The notes below the pieces were generated by a model. It was not told the DNA's origin. It worked only from the letters and a program-made list of their open reading frames with translations, and searched no databases. Source: Acanthaster planci (lineage: Eukaryota > Echinodermata > Asteroidea > Valvatida > Acanthasteridae). Taken from it: 64,000 bases of DNA. The stretch is from assembly GCF_001949145.1 (NCBI RefSeq), contig NW_019091356.1:126001-190000 (forward strand), given 5' to 3'. The position numbers and the translations under genes are program-made. This document shows positions 13,640 through 27,684 of the stretch, piece after piece; the stretch's first letter is position 1, and each line of letters opens with the position of its first letter.

Positions 13640-15709
13640 TTTTGTATGTTTTTGTTCAGATTCTCTGTTGATAAAAGCTGGTTGGTGGTTATGTAAACAT
13701 GCATTTTATAAACAGCACACTGTGAGGAAAATCCATTTGGTAAACCTGATGAAGGAAGAAAGTTTGAAAGAGAGATAGGTAGTTTATACTATTAATATGC
13801 AACTCATGAGTGGTTACTCCATCGTTGAAAAAAGTCGGTATTCTTGAACTTTACTATAAGATGAAAAACGATCTAAGTAAACGTGAATCAGTCTTCTACT
13901 TGCGTAGATATACATCACAGAAAACGCACCTTAAACATGACGTAACGCGATATTTAATGACGTCATCTTACCTCCCTTCAATATTCATCTATATTAGACG
14001 TCCTCTTCTAGGTACATGAGTTTGAACCCTACTGGACTTATACCTCTGCAGATGTAGGTCATTGCAGAAATGCACCTTTGACGCGATGTCACGTGACATG
14101 TAATGACGTCACCATAATGTGACATCAATTTCATTTCTGGAACAGTGGTATCCGAAACGCAGGAGAACAAGAAATCTACCTGGACCGTTTGTTATTAAAA
14201 CATCGTTCTTATTTGGGGTTCAGGGGTCCTTTTATTCATAATATCATTGAAGTTCATTTTGGTTTTACCCTGAATATCATTAGACAAGTTGGAACATCCA
14301 TTCTATCACCCAATGACACTGGATATACATATCTTGTAATGTATTCAGCTAATATGCTGTTTACGTGAACGTGATATTTGTAAAGTGCCTTGACTGAATT
14401 GGACATTTGTTCGTGAGCCACATTTTGTGTGTATATTGTCGCATTCACTGTTACCTGTCAACCTCTTTATCTAGACTTCAATAAAAACAACAAACTGAAG
14501 TCAACAGATAATAGGTAGCACCAAAAATAATCCTATTAACCTTTAAACATCCTCCATAACTTGAACGTGAATTAAGTGGTTGATCATATGTAACTCGCGT
14601 TTATGAGCAGCTGATACTCCGATGTGTTTCAAGTTTGCAAAGAATTCAACTTCGCGGGCATGTCAATTGACAAGTGGTTTTAATTATTCCGTGAGATATA
14701 TGAGTTGTTTATTGGTTTGGTGACCTGAAGCATGCCTGTCTAAATTTAAATAACACAAATAAGAAGTATCATACTTTTCTTCATGATGAAAATGCAGTTT
14801 TCTGAGGCGGGACACTTTTTGAAAATCACCCCTACTCCCAATTCCGCCACTAGGTGATTGATGTATATAACCGGGAATTGTTTCATTTTCGCCCTCTTAT
14901 TATTCCCAAATTACCCTCGAAACGCTGCAGTCCGCCTATGACATTTTGATTGCTCGAAATGTCGAAAAAGAAAAAGATTGTGAAGTGTTTCTGTTAATGT
15001 ATCAGGGAAAGGGTCTTATACAACACAATCGCAAAACAAGAGAATTAAATTTCGGTATGAAATAGCTATCAAGTGAATGGTAAAACATCTTGGATCCTGG
15101 GAATATGATAACACGTTTGGTCAAGGGGTATCCTGTTATTCGTAAGTATTTTCCGACACAAACTCACATTTTCAGCAGCTGTTACATTCCTACATTGTTA
15201 CGAAGAACGTCACCATGGTGACAGTAGTGTACATTTCAGAGTACGTCATAGCAACAGTATTGAAAACGATGACGAAAAATGTTTTTACAAATCGCTGTGG
15301 GTTGATGAATGTCCTTCAAGAAAACTGATTATGCACAGCAACTCTAAATGGTTGATTATTGTCCTCTGGAAAACTACAGGTACAGGATCGAAACATCAGA
15401 AATGATGCATTAACTGTGCTTGTACAACTTTTCAACACCGACAGTTTTCTACTCCAATGAGAGATTACTTGGAGGTCCCCCGCTAAGTGCCACTTGACCC
15501 ATGGCTTGTTGATTTATAAGACACCTTTTTATGATATAAAATCAACGTACATTTCGTGTTACATTTTAGTGCACAATGTGAACTGCACGTACCACTTCAA
15601 ATTCTTTTCCAAGTGACTCGACCAAATCAAGCTCGGCAAATCGTTTTCAGTGTCTGGGCTGGTGATTTCAGATTGGCAAAGAGCTTGACTGATAATACTC
15701 ACGTCTTTA
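13640..15709. repeat. Region upstream of transporter A, partly duplicated upstream of copy B
   Basis: The stretch 13.66-13.85 kb, including CATTTTATAAACAGCACACT, is closely matched at 29.35-29.56 kb upstream of copy B. Around 15.42-15.52 kb is similar to 29.89-29.95 kb and 32.73-32.81 kb: blocks such as TTTTCTACTCCA and CCACTTGACC recur before copies A and C. These show that the duplications carried 5' flanking DNA with the exons. The A copy has about 1.2 kb more sequence between the matched blocks than B. Confidence 0.7.
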
Positions 15710-15746
15710 GGATCCAAATCCATTTACCCGCCAGTCAATATACAAA
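15710..15746 (+). promoter_or_regulatory. Conserved block just before the ATG of transporter A
   Basis: AGGATCCAAATC...TTACC...CAGTCAATA sits directly before the ATG. Near-identical blocks precede the ATGs of copies B and C (AGGATCCGAATC in both). It is probably the 5' UTR/leader. Its conservation at the same distance from all three starts also supports the chosen ATGs. Confidence 0.6.
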
Positions 15747-18700
15747 ATGGATGGAGTCTTTGGATCTCGTTCCTACTTTCAAGCAGCAGACTATATCGTC
15801 TGTGGGGTGATGCTTCTGGCGTCTGTAGCCATTGGTGTTTATTACGGAGTAAAGGGAGGTGGTCAGCGTAACTCTTCTTCATACGTTCTAGCTGATCGCA
15901 GCATGACAGTAGCCCCGGTCACACTTTCTCTTACTGCTAGTTTGTTCTCTGGAATTGCCTTGCAGGGCATCCCGGCTGATGCATACTTCCATGGCCCAGT
16001 GTTCTTTTGGGCGAGCGTTCCTATTACCTCTAGTGTAATTCTTTCCTTGGCATTTTTCATGCCGATGTTTTATAGGCTTGGTATGGCGTCGTCCTATGAG
16101 GTAATGCATTGAAAAAGAAGTATCTTTTGAAAAAAAAGGCAGTTTAACTTTAACTTGCTTTAACTCATTTTATGACCAGCTCATGGTTGAAGTCAAAGGA
16201 CTTTTGATTCATAAAAAATTTCGTTTGAGCTTTTTATTCATCTCGTAATCATTTTCTTTTCATAGAAGCTTTAAAATCTCTGAAACAAAACTAACTCCGA
16301 CGTTACGATTTACTTTAGCAAAACATTACGAATCTTTTCCACAGAATTTGGGAAATCTGATTTCTGTAATAACAGTTTATTGTGATTTCAAAACAGTACC
16401 TTGAACTTCGTTTCAACTATGCAGTTAAGATCTGTGGAGTGTTGTCTTTTCTGCTTTTTGCGGTAAGCTGAATTCATGTTCTGCCTGTTCAAACGGTCCG
16501 GTTGCAGGATTCTGGATAAATATTACTGAACAAATCGAATTTCAAATTTCTAGTTTAAAAAACGCGCTAAAATTCACAAGTTTAATGTCGTGACACTACG
16601 GATTACCAGACCTGCTGTTACTAATCTGTACGGATTGGATTACCACTTGTATACTTATCCCAGTTCTTTTCAGAACCACACATACTCAAGTTAGAGATAT
16701 ATTCCTTCGCACGGTGCTACCGCAAGCCTTTCCACCTATCACTTGTCTCACTATTTGAACTTCTTTTCATTTAGCAGCTGTGCGTTTGTATTTGCTGTCT
16801 TAATAGGTTTTCCCATTAAATTTTTCAGGTGCTGTACACTGGTGTGGTCACGTACTTAGCCAGTGTTGCTGCTAACACAGGTATATATGTATAATTATAT
16901 GGATCCTAAAAAATCTCAGATTCACACGTAACTCCAGGCCTGAAAAACATAACGTTGGTTCATTGAGTGACAGCAAGAAGTACACCTGCCGTAGTATTTT
17001 ACCTACATCGAATAGGAGTTAAGAAAATTAAAGGTCCCTTGAGCATTGCCAACCTATTTAACTGGTAAGCAATAGTTCACATGGGGGGATTTATGTTGTT
17101 CTATCCTTGAACTTTTCAGTGACTGGAATCCGTGTTGAGGTCGCCATAGTTAGCCTGTGTGTAGTGTGCGGTATTTACACAGTTATTGTAAGTACATGTT
17201 CCCCAGCATATTGTATTCTTATCTTCAATTCTCGAGCACATTAACAGGATTTACTAACTGACATGTAGGACGTATTCATACATTCGAAATAATGCAAGAC
17301 TGGACTTAATGAATAATACTCGTAAATGTACCCCTCTAAGACGTGTTTTCGTTGTATGTCTCCGTAAAAATCAACACTTCAGGTCTCTGGGTGTGCTCCA
17401 CATACTGCGACCAAAACCAGGTCATTTGGTGGATACATATAAGACCTACACGGCTGCGCTGTAGTCACGCCAAAAAGTTTGTCAAGACATAAGTTCGGCA
17501 TGGCAGTGCCAAGGCGTTTGGTCCGAGTCAATGCCTTATCCAGCGCTGTAGCTGTTCTAATTAGAGGCGCCACGACATTGGTCTTCGAAGTTTGGCGTTT
17601 AGCGCACTGCTAAAGGCACTGATTTGCCGCGCCATTGCCACACTCAGTTTCATTAAGTTCGGCACGGAAGTAACCAAAACCAATTTTTAAGGGGGGGGGG
17701 ACAAAACAATGAAAGTATTTTTAATGCAAACTTGTATGGCCTTTCTGAGAGGTGAAGTAACATTAAGGGGCTTTTATCACGCTTTTTCAAGGAAGGAACG
17801 TAAGAGCACAATATTAGCCAGTATTTAAAAAAAATTGCCCGTTTTTGAGGGGGTGACCCGTGTCGCACCCCCCCCCCATTTACCGTTGCATTTAGTTGTA
17901 GAGTGAGTGATCATGAATCCTCTAATAACTTCAGGCATATTTCATTTTCCTGACAGGGGGGAATTAAAGCTGTCTTATGGACAGACAGCTTACAGATGCT
18001 CCTTATGCTGACTTCCACCGTAGCAATCATCATTAAAGTGTCCGTTGAAAACGGCTTCGAGAATATATGGACTATAGCGTCTGAAGGCTCAAGAACAAAT
18101 CTTTTGCAGTAGGGCTTCTCAAACTCTGTTTTCTTGTCATGATTGTAGCATCAAAGTCTGATTTGTATTTTGGTTTCTGTTTGCATGGGTTCTATGTTAT
18201 TGATCCAAATTGCACACACTTCTGAAGCCGGCCCACGGTACAACAAAAATCTAATGAGGTCGAGTTGCAATTTGTATCTATGGTCGCACGAGACTTCCAG
18301 TAACACACGTACGTAAAATATATTGATTCACTCTCTTTTTTACTAATGTTGTGTGATAAGATGAAAGTCAAAGTAAAACCATTGATGTCTATTAAATTCC
18401 TTTCCTTTCGTTCACATTCATAAAGTGTTCAATGAATACCGACGACTTACCTTATTTGACTTCTGTCAGTTTTAACGGAGACTTGACTGATTTCTACAAC
18501 GGATGGGCTTTTGTCACTTCCACCACCTTCGCTGGTTTCGTAATCACTAACCAGTACATGGTACAGCGACTGGTAGTTTGCAAGTCGGAAGCTGTAGCCC
18601 GAGCGTAAGTCTGCTGAACAAAGAAAGGGTGTGGTTTTAAAAGGCCAAAGATGAAAACTTTACCTGCCTGCGGCTATTGCAGTAATACATTATGTAAAGA

Positions 18701-21700
18701 TTAGGAAAATGTATGTAGGCCTAAATTACTTTCTGGTTATTTTTCATTGACCCCATGAAATGTTTTCAATCATTTTTAATTCCAACGGTATGTCGACATT
18801 TTCAAAGCAGGATTTTAATGTTTATTAGTGTGTTCTGACCCAGATCGTTGATTTCATTCTTCGTAATCACCGTCTTGTACGTGATCGTTCTGGTGTTTAC
18901 CGGCATTTGTATCTATGCATACTATGACGGATGTGATCCTCATACACTCGGATACATCACTAAGAGTGATCAGGTAGGTGACCAGGATTTGTAAGGAACT
19001 GTACAGTCTAGACAGACAGCGAACGTAACACCTTATCAAAAAGCAGACCCAAAAATCCTTGTATAAATAGGTTGGTTGAAACTGGGAATGGCATTCATTG
19101 TAAAAATTATGATGGAAAAAGACAAGCTACATTGCACCTTCATCAGAATTCTTGGTCTTTTAACACAGATTGTACCGTTCTTTATTACTGACGTGTTCAG
19201 CAATCGACCAGGAGTACCGGGTCTACTACTAGCTGGATTGTTTGGTGCTGCATTGAGGTGAAATCCAAACATTGTCAATAATATAGAAGCAAGTTAGAAA
19301 ATCGCCTGATATGAAGAGATACCTTTTTAATGAGATGTTTGTCACTAGTTCAATTTTCTTTTCTTTACTGCAGTACCCTGTCTTCGGCTCTCAATGCAAT
19401 TGCCACTCTGGTCGGGGAACATTTCATCAAGCCTGCTTTTAATAATCTGAATGATCTGACCTTCACAGTCATCCTCAAAAGCATCGGTACATTTGGGGGA
19501 GGGGGGTATTGCGTACATGATGCGTTCATGCATTTCACATTCACAGACACAAAAATCGACCCATTAATATAACACAAATGTGCGTGCGTTGTGTTTGGCT
19601 GTCAACATCGCTCATGAGGCGATTTTGACAACCGAACACAATTTTGATAGACACGAAACGCTTGGCGCAAGTGTTTACACATGGAAAGGCACCCCTTAAC
19701 CGTGACCGCTACAATCACAGGTATGATAGGAAAGGATATTCAACGTTATGACGTGTGTTTTCTAATTTGTATTTTTAGTTGTTGCTGCTTCGGCTTTGGC
19801 TCTGGGAATGTCGTTCCTTATTCCAGCTATCGGGGATGCCATACCGGTAATATTTAACCCAATGCATACATAATTTTGAATAAAAATCTGAACGACAAGA
19901 CTCACAAGAAAAAAAGAGTGCAAAAATCCAATATAGAATGCTTTTCGCCACACTTTAATTGGAAAATTAAATTAGGTCCAATTTACACAATCAAAATTCG
20001 AGTCAAATGGTATCCTATCCCCTTCAAAACAAACTGTAGTTTTGATATCATCATGCCCACAAAGTAGGATATCGCAAACTGTATTCGAGTCTCAGTTCGT
20101 TCACGTTTGATTAATTTCTACGTTTCCCCTCTTGTTCATTTTAGGTGCTACTGACAGTAACGGCTTGTACAACGGGCTGTCTATTTGCTATCTATTTCCT
20201 TGCAGGTTTTTTTCCTTTCTGTGGGTCAAAGGTATGTCGTCAGTAAGAATGCATTAATAAGGGGATAAATAGACCCTTCACTAATGAAATTCTAATTTAT
20301 GTGCGCATCCGCGTAAATGGCATGTGGAAGCAAAAAGCTTGAGCGGCCCATTGAACATGTACAGAGGCACAAATTTAAACGTCATTTTCTCTCAGCGCCT
20401 ACACTTTTTTGCTTTCATTTTCCCGGAAAATTTATACGTGGAAGGGTACATGCTTTGATTACTGCAGAAGAATCGCCTTATATGGAATTGGCGCGCGTGG
20501 TGAGTTCTGCGTGCGCGACGCACACAGTCTTGACCAATAGGAATGGATTGAACTCTCTCGTGTCCAGGTGTCCGCGGCATTAGAAAATCGCAGCAGGTTT
20601 TATCAAAGGTTTACACACGATTCACGTTGTGCGTTGTTGACTAGGGAAACGGTCTAAGATATTTATGAACTGTCATTCATAAATACCGGGGACAGCTTTC
20701 TATTCCTGTTGGTTGAAGCACGTCACTTGCCCGTGTATCAACATTAGGCCGACCACAAGCATATATTTATTCCCTTATTTACACCTTTTATTTGAGCAAT
20801 ACATGTACAGAGAAAACGTTGTAAGACAATTCATTTCAACTGAGATCTGGTCTGATTGCGTGAATACTTTCCCTTAGGGTGCTTTATCTGGTTTCGTGGT
20901 TGGTTTGATCGTCGCTTTGACAATGTCAGTGGGTTGCATCGTCTACCAAGTCCCTCCCGACAACTTGCCGTTATCAGCCGACAGGTGTCTGAATGAGACT
21001 GACACTAATTATAACGAAACTGTATCATCACCAAAGGACGAGAGGTCATGGTTTAACTCCACTGTAACACCGTCGATGATGACAACAAACAGCGATAGCA
21101 GCAGGTTTGTGGGTTTAATTCTTGCAATTTGTGCTGAGTGTGTAAAATCTTCGTGTGGGCCAATAGTGATTTCATAGAGACAGTCCGCAAGTTCAATGCA
21201 TACAGTTCTGTCCTATATGAATAGCCGAAGTATTGAAACCTACTCTGGAAGTGACACTACGAACGATTTTTTCAACTACACAACAGGTACCGGTTATGAA
21301 AGTAACTATGAAAAAGATGGCTGGAACAGGAATGATAATATGGACTTATTCACTCCCACAGATCGGAAATTCCAGTCATTTTTTCTTTGGCGAAATCCTG
21401 GTTATCTTGTCTGTCATTTCTGACAACCATGGCGGTGGCTTTACTGGTGACACTTGTAACTGGTGAGTAAACAACAGTAACTCGAAAGAACTTGTATTTT
21501 TCATGTGTTTAATTTCGGATGTATTATATATGTGGTATTTATTTCCATTGTTTTTAGGGAAAAATGACACTTCCAACATGGATCCGCGCCTAGTGATTTG
21601 GAAGATTAAAAACAGCAAATCAAGCAAACCACAGAGGGTGAGCATACCGACGAAATAACATAACAATCATTAATCATGAATCAATTATTGACGACATGCT

Positions 21701-21905
21701 CAGTGCATGAGGAACCAATTGTTTTGCAAGTGGTCAAATGGAAGTCCTCAAGATTATGATTTATTTCTCTACTTCCGATCAGAGAGTAAGGACTGGATAC
21801 AAGGCTGTTCCAGAAATGGAATGTGAAAACATCTGCAACAGTAGTGAAGCTATTGGTTCAACGCCTGAAGACAAACAACTAATGGAAAGAATCACTTCAA
21901 TTTAA
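15747..21905 (+). CDS. SLC5A8-like sodium-coupled (monocarboxylate) transporter, copy A, complete
   Basis: Fifteen exons: 15747-16100, 16397-16462, 16829-16880, 17120-17187, 17957-18108, 18470-18604, 18844-18973, 19169-19257, 19374-19486, 19779-19846, 20145-20231, 20878-21104, 21362-21462, 21558-21637, 21783-21905. All have GT-AG borders and fitting phases, giving 614 aa. The SLC5 (sodium:solute symporter) signature is plain in exon 1: DYIVCGVMLLASVAIGVYYG, ADRSM, then SLTASLFSGIALQGIPADAY. Later come GGIKAVLWTDSLQ, FYNGWAFV, NQYMVQRLVVCKS, LAGLFGAALRSTLSSALNA and FPFCGSKG. The protein should sit in the plasma membrane with about 13 helices in the LeuT fold and carry an anionic solute with sodium. 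Similarity feels closest to SLC5A8/SLC5A12 (lactate, pyruvate, butyrate), but SLC5A5 and SLC5A6 are related and the substrate is not proven. Exon 12 encodes an NXS/T-rich outer loop (NET, NET, NST), probably glycosylated. The tail ends in TSI, a class-I PDZ ligand. Confidence 0.9.
17691..17877. repeat. Homopolymer-flanked segment in intron 4 of transporter A
   Basis: A run of about ten G (near 17691-17700) and a run of about ten C (near 17868-17877) bound about 190 bases inside the 769-base intron 4. They could pair as a weak inverted repeat. No coding content is seen. Confidence 0.4.
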
Positions 21906-22039
21906 ATCGTTCCTTTTTTTAATGCGTTTATAATGTGCTATATATGCATTTCAAAGAAAGTTATATATGAATGAGGATCTGTACTCTATTGACTGGATAC
22001 GACAAAAAGTTCAAGTTAACAGTACTTTCATCCTGTAAG

Positions 22040-22420
22040 GCTCTTATTGAAAGGGAGATGCAGTACATGTAATTTCGATTAATGACCCCTTGACACGCAT
22101 TGAATTTAAAGCTTTCGGTCGATCATTAGCAATTAAAATCAGAGTTTCCATCCAATAACCAACTTGTAATTCCTGCTGGTTAGAATCAAGTCGCTTATAC
22201 GCTTTATATGAAATACTTGTGCCACGGAACTCAAGTTATAAAGGGATATACACGACATGTAATAAAGTTAATGACCCCTAAACACGCATTGGAAGCCCTT
22301 GGTCGGTCGTTCGCAATTCCAAATAAGACATTCTATCCAATTGACCAACTTCAAAAACTTGCATATTACTTTGCACTTCTCTCCCAGCTGATTAGGATTA
22401 AGTTGCCCCGAACCCCTAAA
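22040..22420. repeat. Diverged tandem duplication downstream of transporter A, period about 190 bp
   Basis: Matching landmarks recur in order about 190 bases apart: ACATGTAAT, TTAATGACCCCT, ACACGCATTG, CGGTCG, GCAATT, ATCCAAT, CCAACTT, and CTGGTTAGAATCAAGT against CTGATTAGGATTAAGT. Two diverged copies lie head to tail at about 22040-22230 and 22231-22420. There is no coding signal. Confidence 0.6.
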
Positions 22421-25400
22421 ATTGAAATCGTTAGCACAGTGAATTATTGATGGGCATAGGTATTGCTGTACGTATATACGTATAGACTTGTCTAGTTACT
22501 CCGTTGTGACAGCTTTATCTCGAGTTTCCCTCCCTGCTGTTTCACAGCAGCTTTTAGCTACGCTAAAGAAAATGCGCCCTTCTTCAAAAAAGGGTCCGTC
22601 AAACTATGGCGTGATGCGCATCTGAAAAATTAAGCCTTTATTTAAACTGCACGAGCTGGGACCACTTCAATGCCGTCGTTCATCCGGTCAATAAATGATA
22701 GAATTTAATTGGGAAAAACTGGCAAATAAAAAAGTATTTGATGTCCCCTGTATCCTTTGAATCAATTCCAGTCACTGCATACTGGGCGTCACTAAAATTT
22801 AAATACTTTGTAGGAGTTCTCAAAAATATTACGTGACTTATATACCGCGTGTTTATAAGGTATCGTTGCATTGGAATTTTAAAAGTGTACCTACTAACTT
22901 TTCTCTATACTCACGATTGTCATTAACGTGTTTATTTCTAAATTTGCTGAGATTGTTTCTTTGTCTATCTACATAGCGCAGAATTATTGGGAAACTGAAA
23001 GACAACTATTTTGGTGTGTCTTAACACTTAGACAAAATCTATTTGATGGGTCATACAGTTGAAGAGCTGTTTACAGTTACGGGCAAATATACAGTGTGAA
23101 CAGCAACCCTACGTTAGGAATTGTCAAGCCTTAATTTCCAGGGTCAACGGGTGACAGGATTTCGCGAACCAAATTACCTAACCCCTACTTGAACACTCGG
23201 ATCTACGACTCTTATTTAGACACAACCTTACAAGTGACACAATTTCCCTCCATTCCGATACCTTTCAAGTACAACTGGATAAACTGTTTTTCATAGGCCT
23301 AATGCATGCAACTGTTTGTTTAAATTCTCCGTATTTATTTTTCTTCAGCATGTATCACTGGCACATGCACACGTATTAAACTGACATATAACCACAGCAT
23401 TTTCCGTTTACGTTGTGTTATGTACAATAAATATAGAAAAAGTGTAGAATGTGGATAGCCCTGTTAGACTGAAAAGAATGGCACTGTAGAAAAAGTAGGC
23501 AATAATATACACTAGTTGGCAGCCTATTTATTGCGGAGACAAGTATTAGGACATGAGTCAGGTTTTGATTCTGCGGGATTATGTAAACTATTTGATGTGA
23601 GACATCTTGTTAAGAGGTTTATTTTCCATCTCTCCATTCTTAAAACTTTTAGATGCAGACTGCCATGCTTTTACAACAGTGATGCAAAGATGCATCCTTG
23701 ACAAAGTTGACATAGGCCTATCAGCCACAGTTAGTCAAATGACCCCTATGTGTGTGTGTATTGTGGCAAATCAAGTGGAAGGAATTTTTGACTGTGAATG
23801 TTGCAGCGGTTGTTAAGGAAGATAGTTGACGGCCAGATACGGAACTCTTTCCAACAGTACCCCTAGAATTATGACTTTCATCACTTCAGGTCCATGAGAC
23901 TTGAAAGCCTCATTGTAGGGAGGCAGGGCAACACACCCACGATGTAGCTTTATGTGTAAATGGTGTACGTACGATGATAAAACAGTGAGCAGGCCACAGA
24001 ATCATCATACAAATATCAACAGCCTACCGTGGTGCGAGTATTAATTGCACCGACTAGAGCCAGTACAATAATACGCATCGAAGCACCCTGAAATATGAAT
24101 ATAGGGCCCTACACACGACTCCTTTTTCAATTTTATTCAGCAAGACCAGGCCTACCGCTTACCTCTCAGACTGAGGCATCTGACACCCCCTACACTATAC
24201 TGCTGTTACAAACGGTATTTTACGACGTAGACTTCTCAAAGATTTTCAGATGTGCGAGTCTCCATTCTGACCACGTCAAGAACAAAAGCACTCTTCATTG
24301 TGATTCTTGGACAAAACTCACCCTTACAAAACATTCCAATTAGAGCCTTATTTCTAATGTAATCATGGTCTCAGAGGACCAACATCAGATCAAATATTTT
24401 CATTGTCTTTTCAATGTTTTTTACAGCAGAGATAGACAAGGTACCCATGACATTTATATAACTATATATCAATAACGATCTGAAAAAGTCAACTGTGCAG
24501 GAAGATTTTGCATAGTTTGACTGGATTTCAAAAATGTCTTGTTTGATATTTCTGTTTAGTAGGCTACACGATACGCGTTTAGTTTGGGTGGGTTTGGGGG
24601 GACTTTGTTGGGTTTTTTTCGTTGTTTTTTGATTTTTCTTTTTCGAGTTCAGTGTTTTTCTGCAGAGTTGGAGTGATGGTCCGGAAAACATGCCTAATAT
24701 TACAAAGAAATAACAAGGAAGACGAGACTCCAAAGTACAAAATGAACGAACACGAAATCAGTGGCAGGATACTTTTAGAATCAACTGAGAATTTATGTCC
24801 ACAAGATCATTTGACTTTAAAAAATAACTTCTAGGCCTTGCCTACACTGAGTTTACTCTAAATGAAATAAAGGAACCTTTATATCATATTTGGCCTGAAT
24901 AGTTTTAGCTATTTATTTCAAATGTCCAACTATTTATAAATTATTCTCTGAGAGATTTTTTCTGAAATATCCTATCCTGTTTAGACAGGTATGATTATTG
25001 TTCATTGCGTAAACAATCAATATAAATAGAGAGTTAATCTACATGGCGGAGGTCTGTTCTAAATTGTCTTTAGAAAGTCTTGGAGGAAATATTTATAATT
25101 TTTAAGCGATTTTGTCTAAAAGTCAACGAATTCAAAAGTCAGTCTTAATTGATAACATCTGCAGATAGCAACTATGGATTCTTCAACAAGATAGTATCGT
25201 TCATGTATCTGCAATCTCCAGTGTTCGAGGCCTGGGAAAATAAAATGGGTGTAGATTCTTAATACAGATCAACATGGGTGTTTATTGTAAGCCAAGGAAA
25301 CGATAGTTTTGAATCCTGGTGCCGCTTTTGGATCATTCTCCCACAATGCCCCCTTGCTGGAGAAGAGTCCACTTACTTATCCACGAACTGTAGGTAGGAA

Positions 25401-25652
25401 AAAAGGAAGAGACAATGAAAATTGCGAGTGTAAAACTTGTAAAAGAAAGGCTCATGAAGTAAGTTCTCGTTTGACTGTTGTAAAATCATTCTCTCCAACG
25501 AATCATTTCACTGCTGATTTCATAACTACGCCAGGGATAAAGATCTATAATGTGATGCAGCAGATAAAAAACAGATGTGCATCTACATGTCATAGCGCAT
25601 TTGACTAGCCCATGGCACTTTGCGTCTCCCTTACATTTCCATGGAGGACAAT
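22421..25652. other. Intergenic region between transporter A and the CAP gene
   Basis: About 3.2 kb of AT-rich DNA. I see no exon with family motifs and matching splice sites. The K/T/Q-rich minus ORF at 24371-24733 comes from a low-complexity T/G-rich run. It may include the 3' UTR of the CAP gene on the right side. Confidence 0.4.
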
Positions 25653-27684
25653 CTAGTACTTACGACATAATTTCCTGTTACAACGGCCATATCCAGGGGG
25701 ACACTGGCTGCATTTACCACCGCTCTCGTACGGCTTCTCGCCAATCCAATTGCCTCTGAAGTAAAAAACGATCGGAAGTGGCGCTTTCATATTATTATTA
25801 TTATGGTTTATTAAAAACACTGTTTTGTAGCCCAAAGGCTAAATTGCCACAATGTATACATATTAAAATTATTCATAATACCCCGAAATATGGGATGGGG
25901 TATGGGGAGAGGGTTCCAGGCTCCTAATACTAGTGAACTTTGACTCATCCTTCGCTGTAGTAAACGTAGCACTGAAGGTCGTCTTATACATGTATGCAAT
26001 ACGGCAATGTTGAAACTTTGTATTTTGACGATTTAAATTTATGTACCAGAAATATGAAACTCACACGAATTGTTCCCACTCTTCTGTCGCATAGCTCTGT
26101 CGGTAAGTTTAAAATGATTTGTCAAGTAATCTGTTTCGTGGCAGGGAAGTCTTATGTTGCAGGTCTTTCTTAGTTTGGTTATTGGCAAGAGATCAGCTGC
26201 AAATAACTTTTTAGTGTAAATTGTCTTCTTTTTTCAATTTGGTATGACAGAGTCATGTGCAGGGTTAATATGAGACACAGCTTTAATCTCTGCAGTACGT
26301 GAATTCGAATATTCCTTTACCCCTCTCCATAGTTGCACACTAGGCGATTAGGAAATCTTCCTGGGCACCCTTTCTTGAACCCACAACCGATGAACTTGGT
26401 GTTGGCCCAAACCATCTAAAAAGACAAAATAGTTTTTAAAATGTAGTCTAAAAAGCTGTAGATATCAAGGATAAAATGGCCTATTCACTCTGACACAACC
26501 CAAGTTTTTACCAACCTGTGTATAATGGCCACATGACGACAACATTGGATCTCCAGGTGCTGGTCGGCAAGTGTTACTCCAGTAGTCATAAACTTTCCTT
26601 TCTCCCTCCCAGCCCTTAACCATCTCTCGCAGGTCAGTGTCCGAGCTGAAAGCCATATTCTCTCCAATCCACTGCCAACGACGGTTGGACTTGACACTGT
26701 TGTGCCCGTCAATGCAGGTGTCAGCCCAGTCCTGAGCTTTACGAGCCAGATCGTCACCCCATGCCTTACAAAACAAAGTTGGTAGGGTTTGTACTGAAAA
26801 TTTCCTGGGATGAATTTCCAGTCCTTCAAATAGGCCTATGTTACATATTCATTGCTCTGGTTGTGTACCTTAGACTTGTTCTTAACAGGGAAGTGTCGAA
26901 CTTTTGTTGACAAACGTCGGGGAAAAATCAATCATATAGATGTACTACAGCACCTCGAAGAATGAAGAACTGCCAATTTTCTAGGATGGCTTCTCACGGT
27001 TAATGAGCTTTTCCAATAATCATCGCTCGCAATAATGGACCACAATAAGTAGTCAAACGGTTATTTTCAATACTAAATTTAAGAGCATTAAAATGAAGAT
27101 CAATCGCATCGCATCGAAAAGCGCGTGTCGCGCAATGAACGCTGCCACGTCACTCGATGTGAATACAGCTATTTCGTTCAGAACTTTTTCAGCTGTTCAG
27201 ATCTTCAGCACAATACTAAGGGGCACTTTTTTAATGCATAAAGACCTGCAGTCATGAACAAGATTTAAAGGACATCATATACATTAATAATTATTCACGA
27301 AAACGAAATTCAATACTTTGAAAAAGTACGGAAAGTGCAGCTTTGAAGGAAATACTGGTTATTGTAGGCAAGTTCGCAATAGTTGATCATGGTGATGTCA
27401 GTAATGCAAACTAGGTGAATGGCCAGTGGACAAGCAAACCTGGATACCATTGTACAGAAATGCATTATCTTACAATGCCCAAGGAAGGAATACTGTTGCC
27501 CAGGATAGAAAAACAATAAAAGAGTTAAGCTTACCAGCTTCACCATGTTGGCAGCCTTTGGAGTCACATTGTTACGGAAGTCATTGTGCCATCGCAGAAT
27601 GTCTTGTTTTTGCTTTGCTGTCAAACGAGCATCAGTATGTCCAAGAATGAGAAGAGCAAATACCAGAGCAACACGCGAGTACAT
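25653..27684 (-). CDS. Secreted CAP-domain (PI15/CRISP-like) protein, complete, 4 exons, 198 aa
   Basis: Exons: 27684-27535, 26764-26516, 26415-26321, 25755-25653, with phases fitting throughout. The protein starts [20 protein letters not shown], a typical cleaved signal peptide. The CAP (CRISP/antigen 5/PR-1) domain follows: [13 protein letters not shown] with the first conserved histidine (residue 33), [23 protein letters not shown], then CGHYTQ joined across an intron to [13 protein letters not shown], and [10 protein letters not shown]. The end, [20 protein letters not shown], is the cysteine hinge seen in PI15/PI16-like proteins; no longer cysteine-rich domain follows. CAP proteins are extracellular; roles vary (sterol or lipid binding, innate defence, venom components), and none can be assigned here. 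The gene lies on the opposite strand between two transporter copies, so it was either there before the duplications or inserted between them. Confidence 0.88.

Noticed and set aside
21196-21423. Possible extra coding exon (NYTTGTGYESNYEKDGW...) in intron 12 of transporter A
   Set aside because: The frame does not fit the downstream exon, intron 12 of copy C has no counterpart, and exons 12 and 13 join in phase without it.
24371-24733. 120-aa minus-strand ORF
   Set aside because: Its K/T/Q-rich centre comes from a low-complexity T/G run; there are no motifs.
25309-25608. 99-aa plus-strand ORF near the CAP gene
   Set aside because: No recognisable family, and no supported splicing; possible but unsupported.
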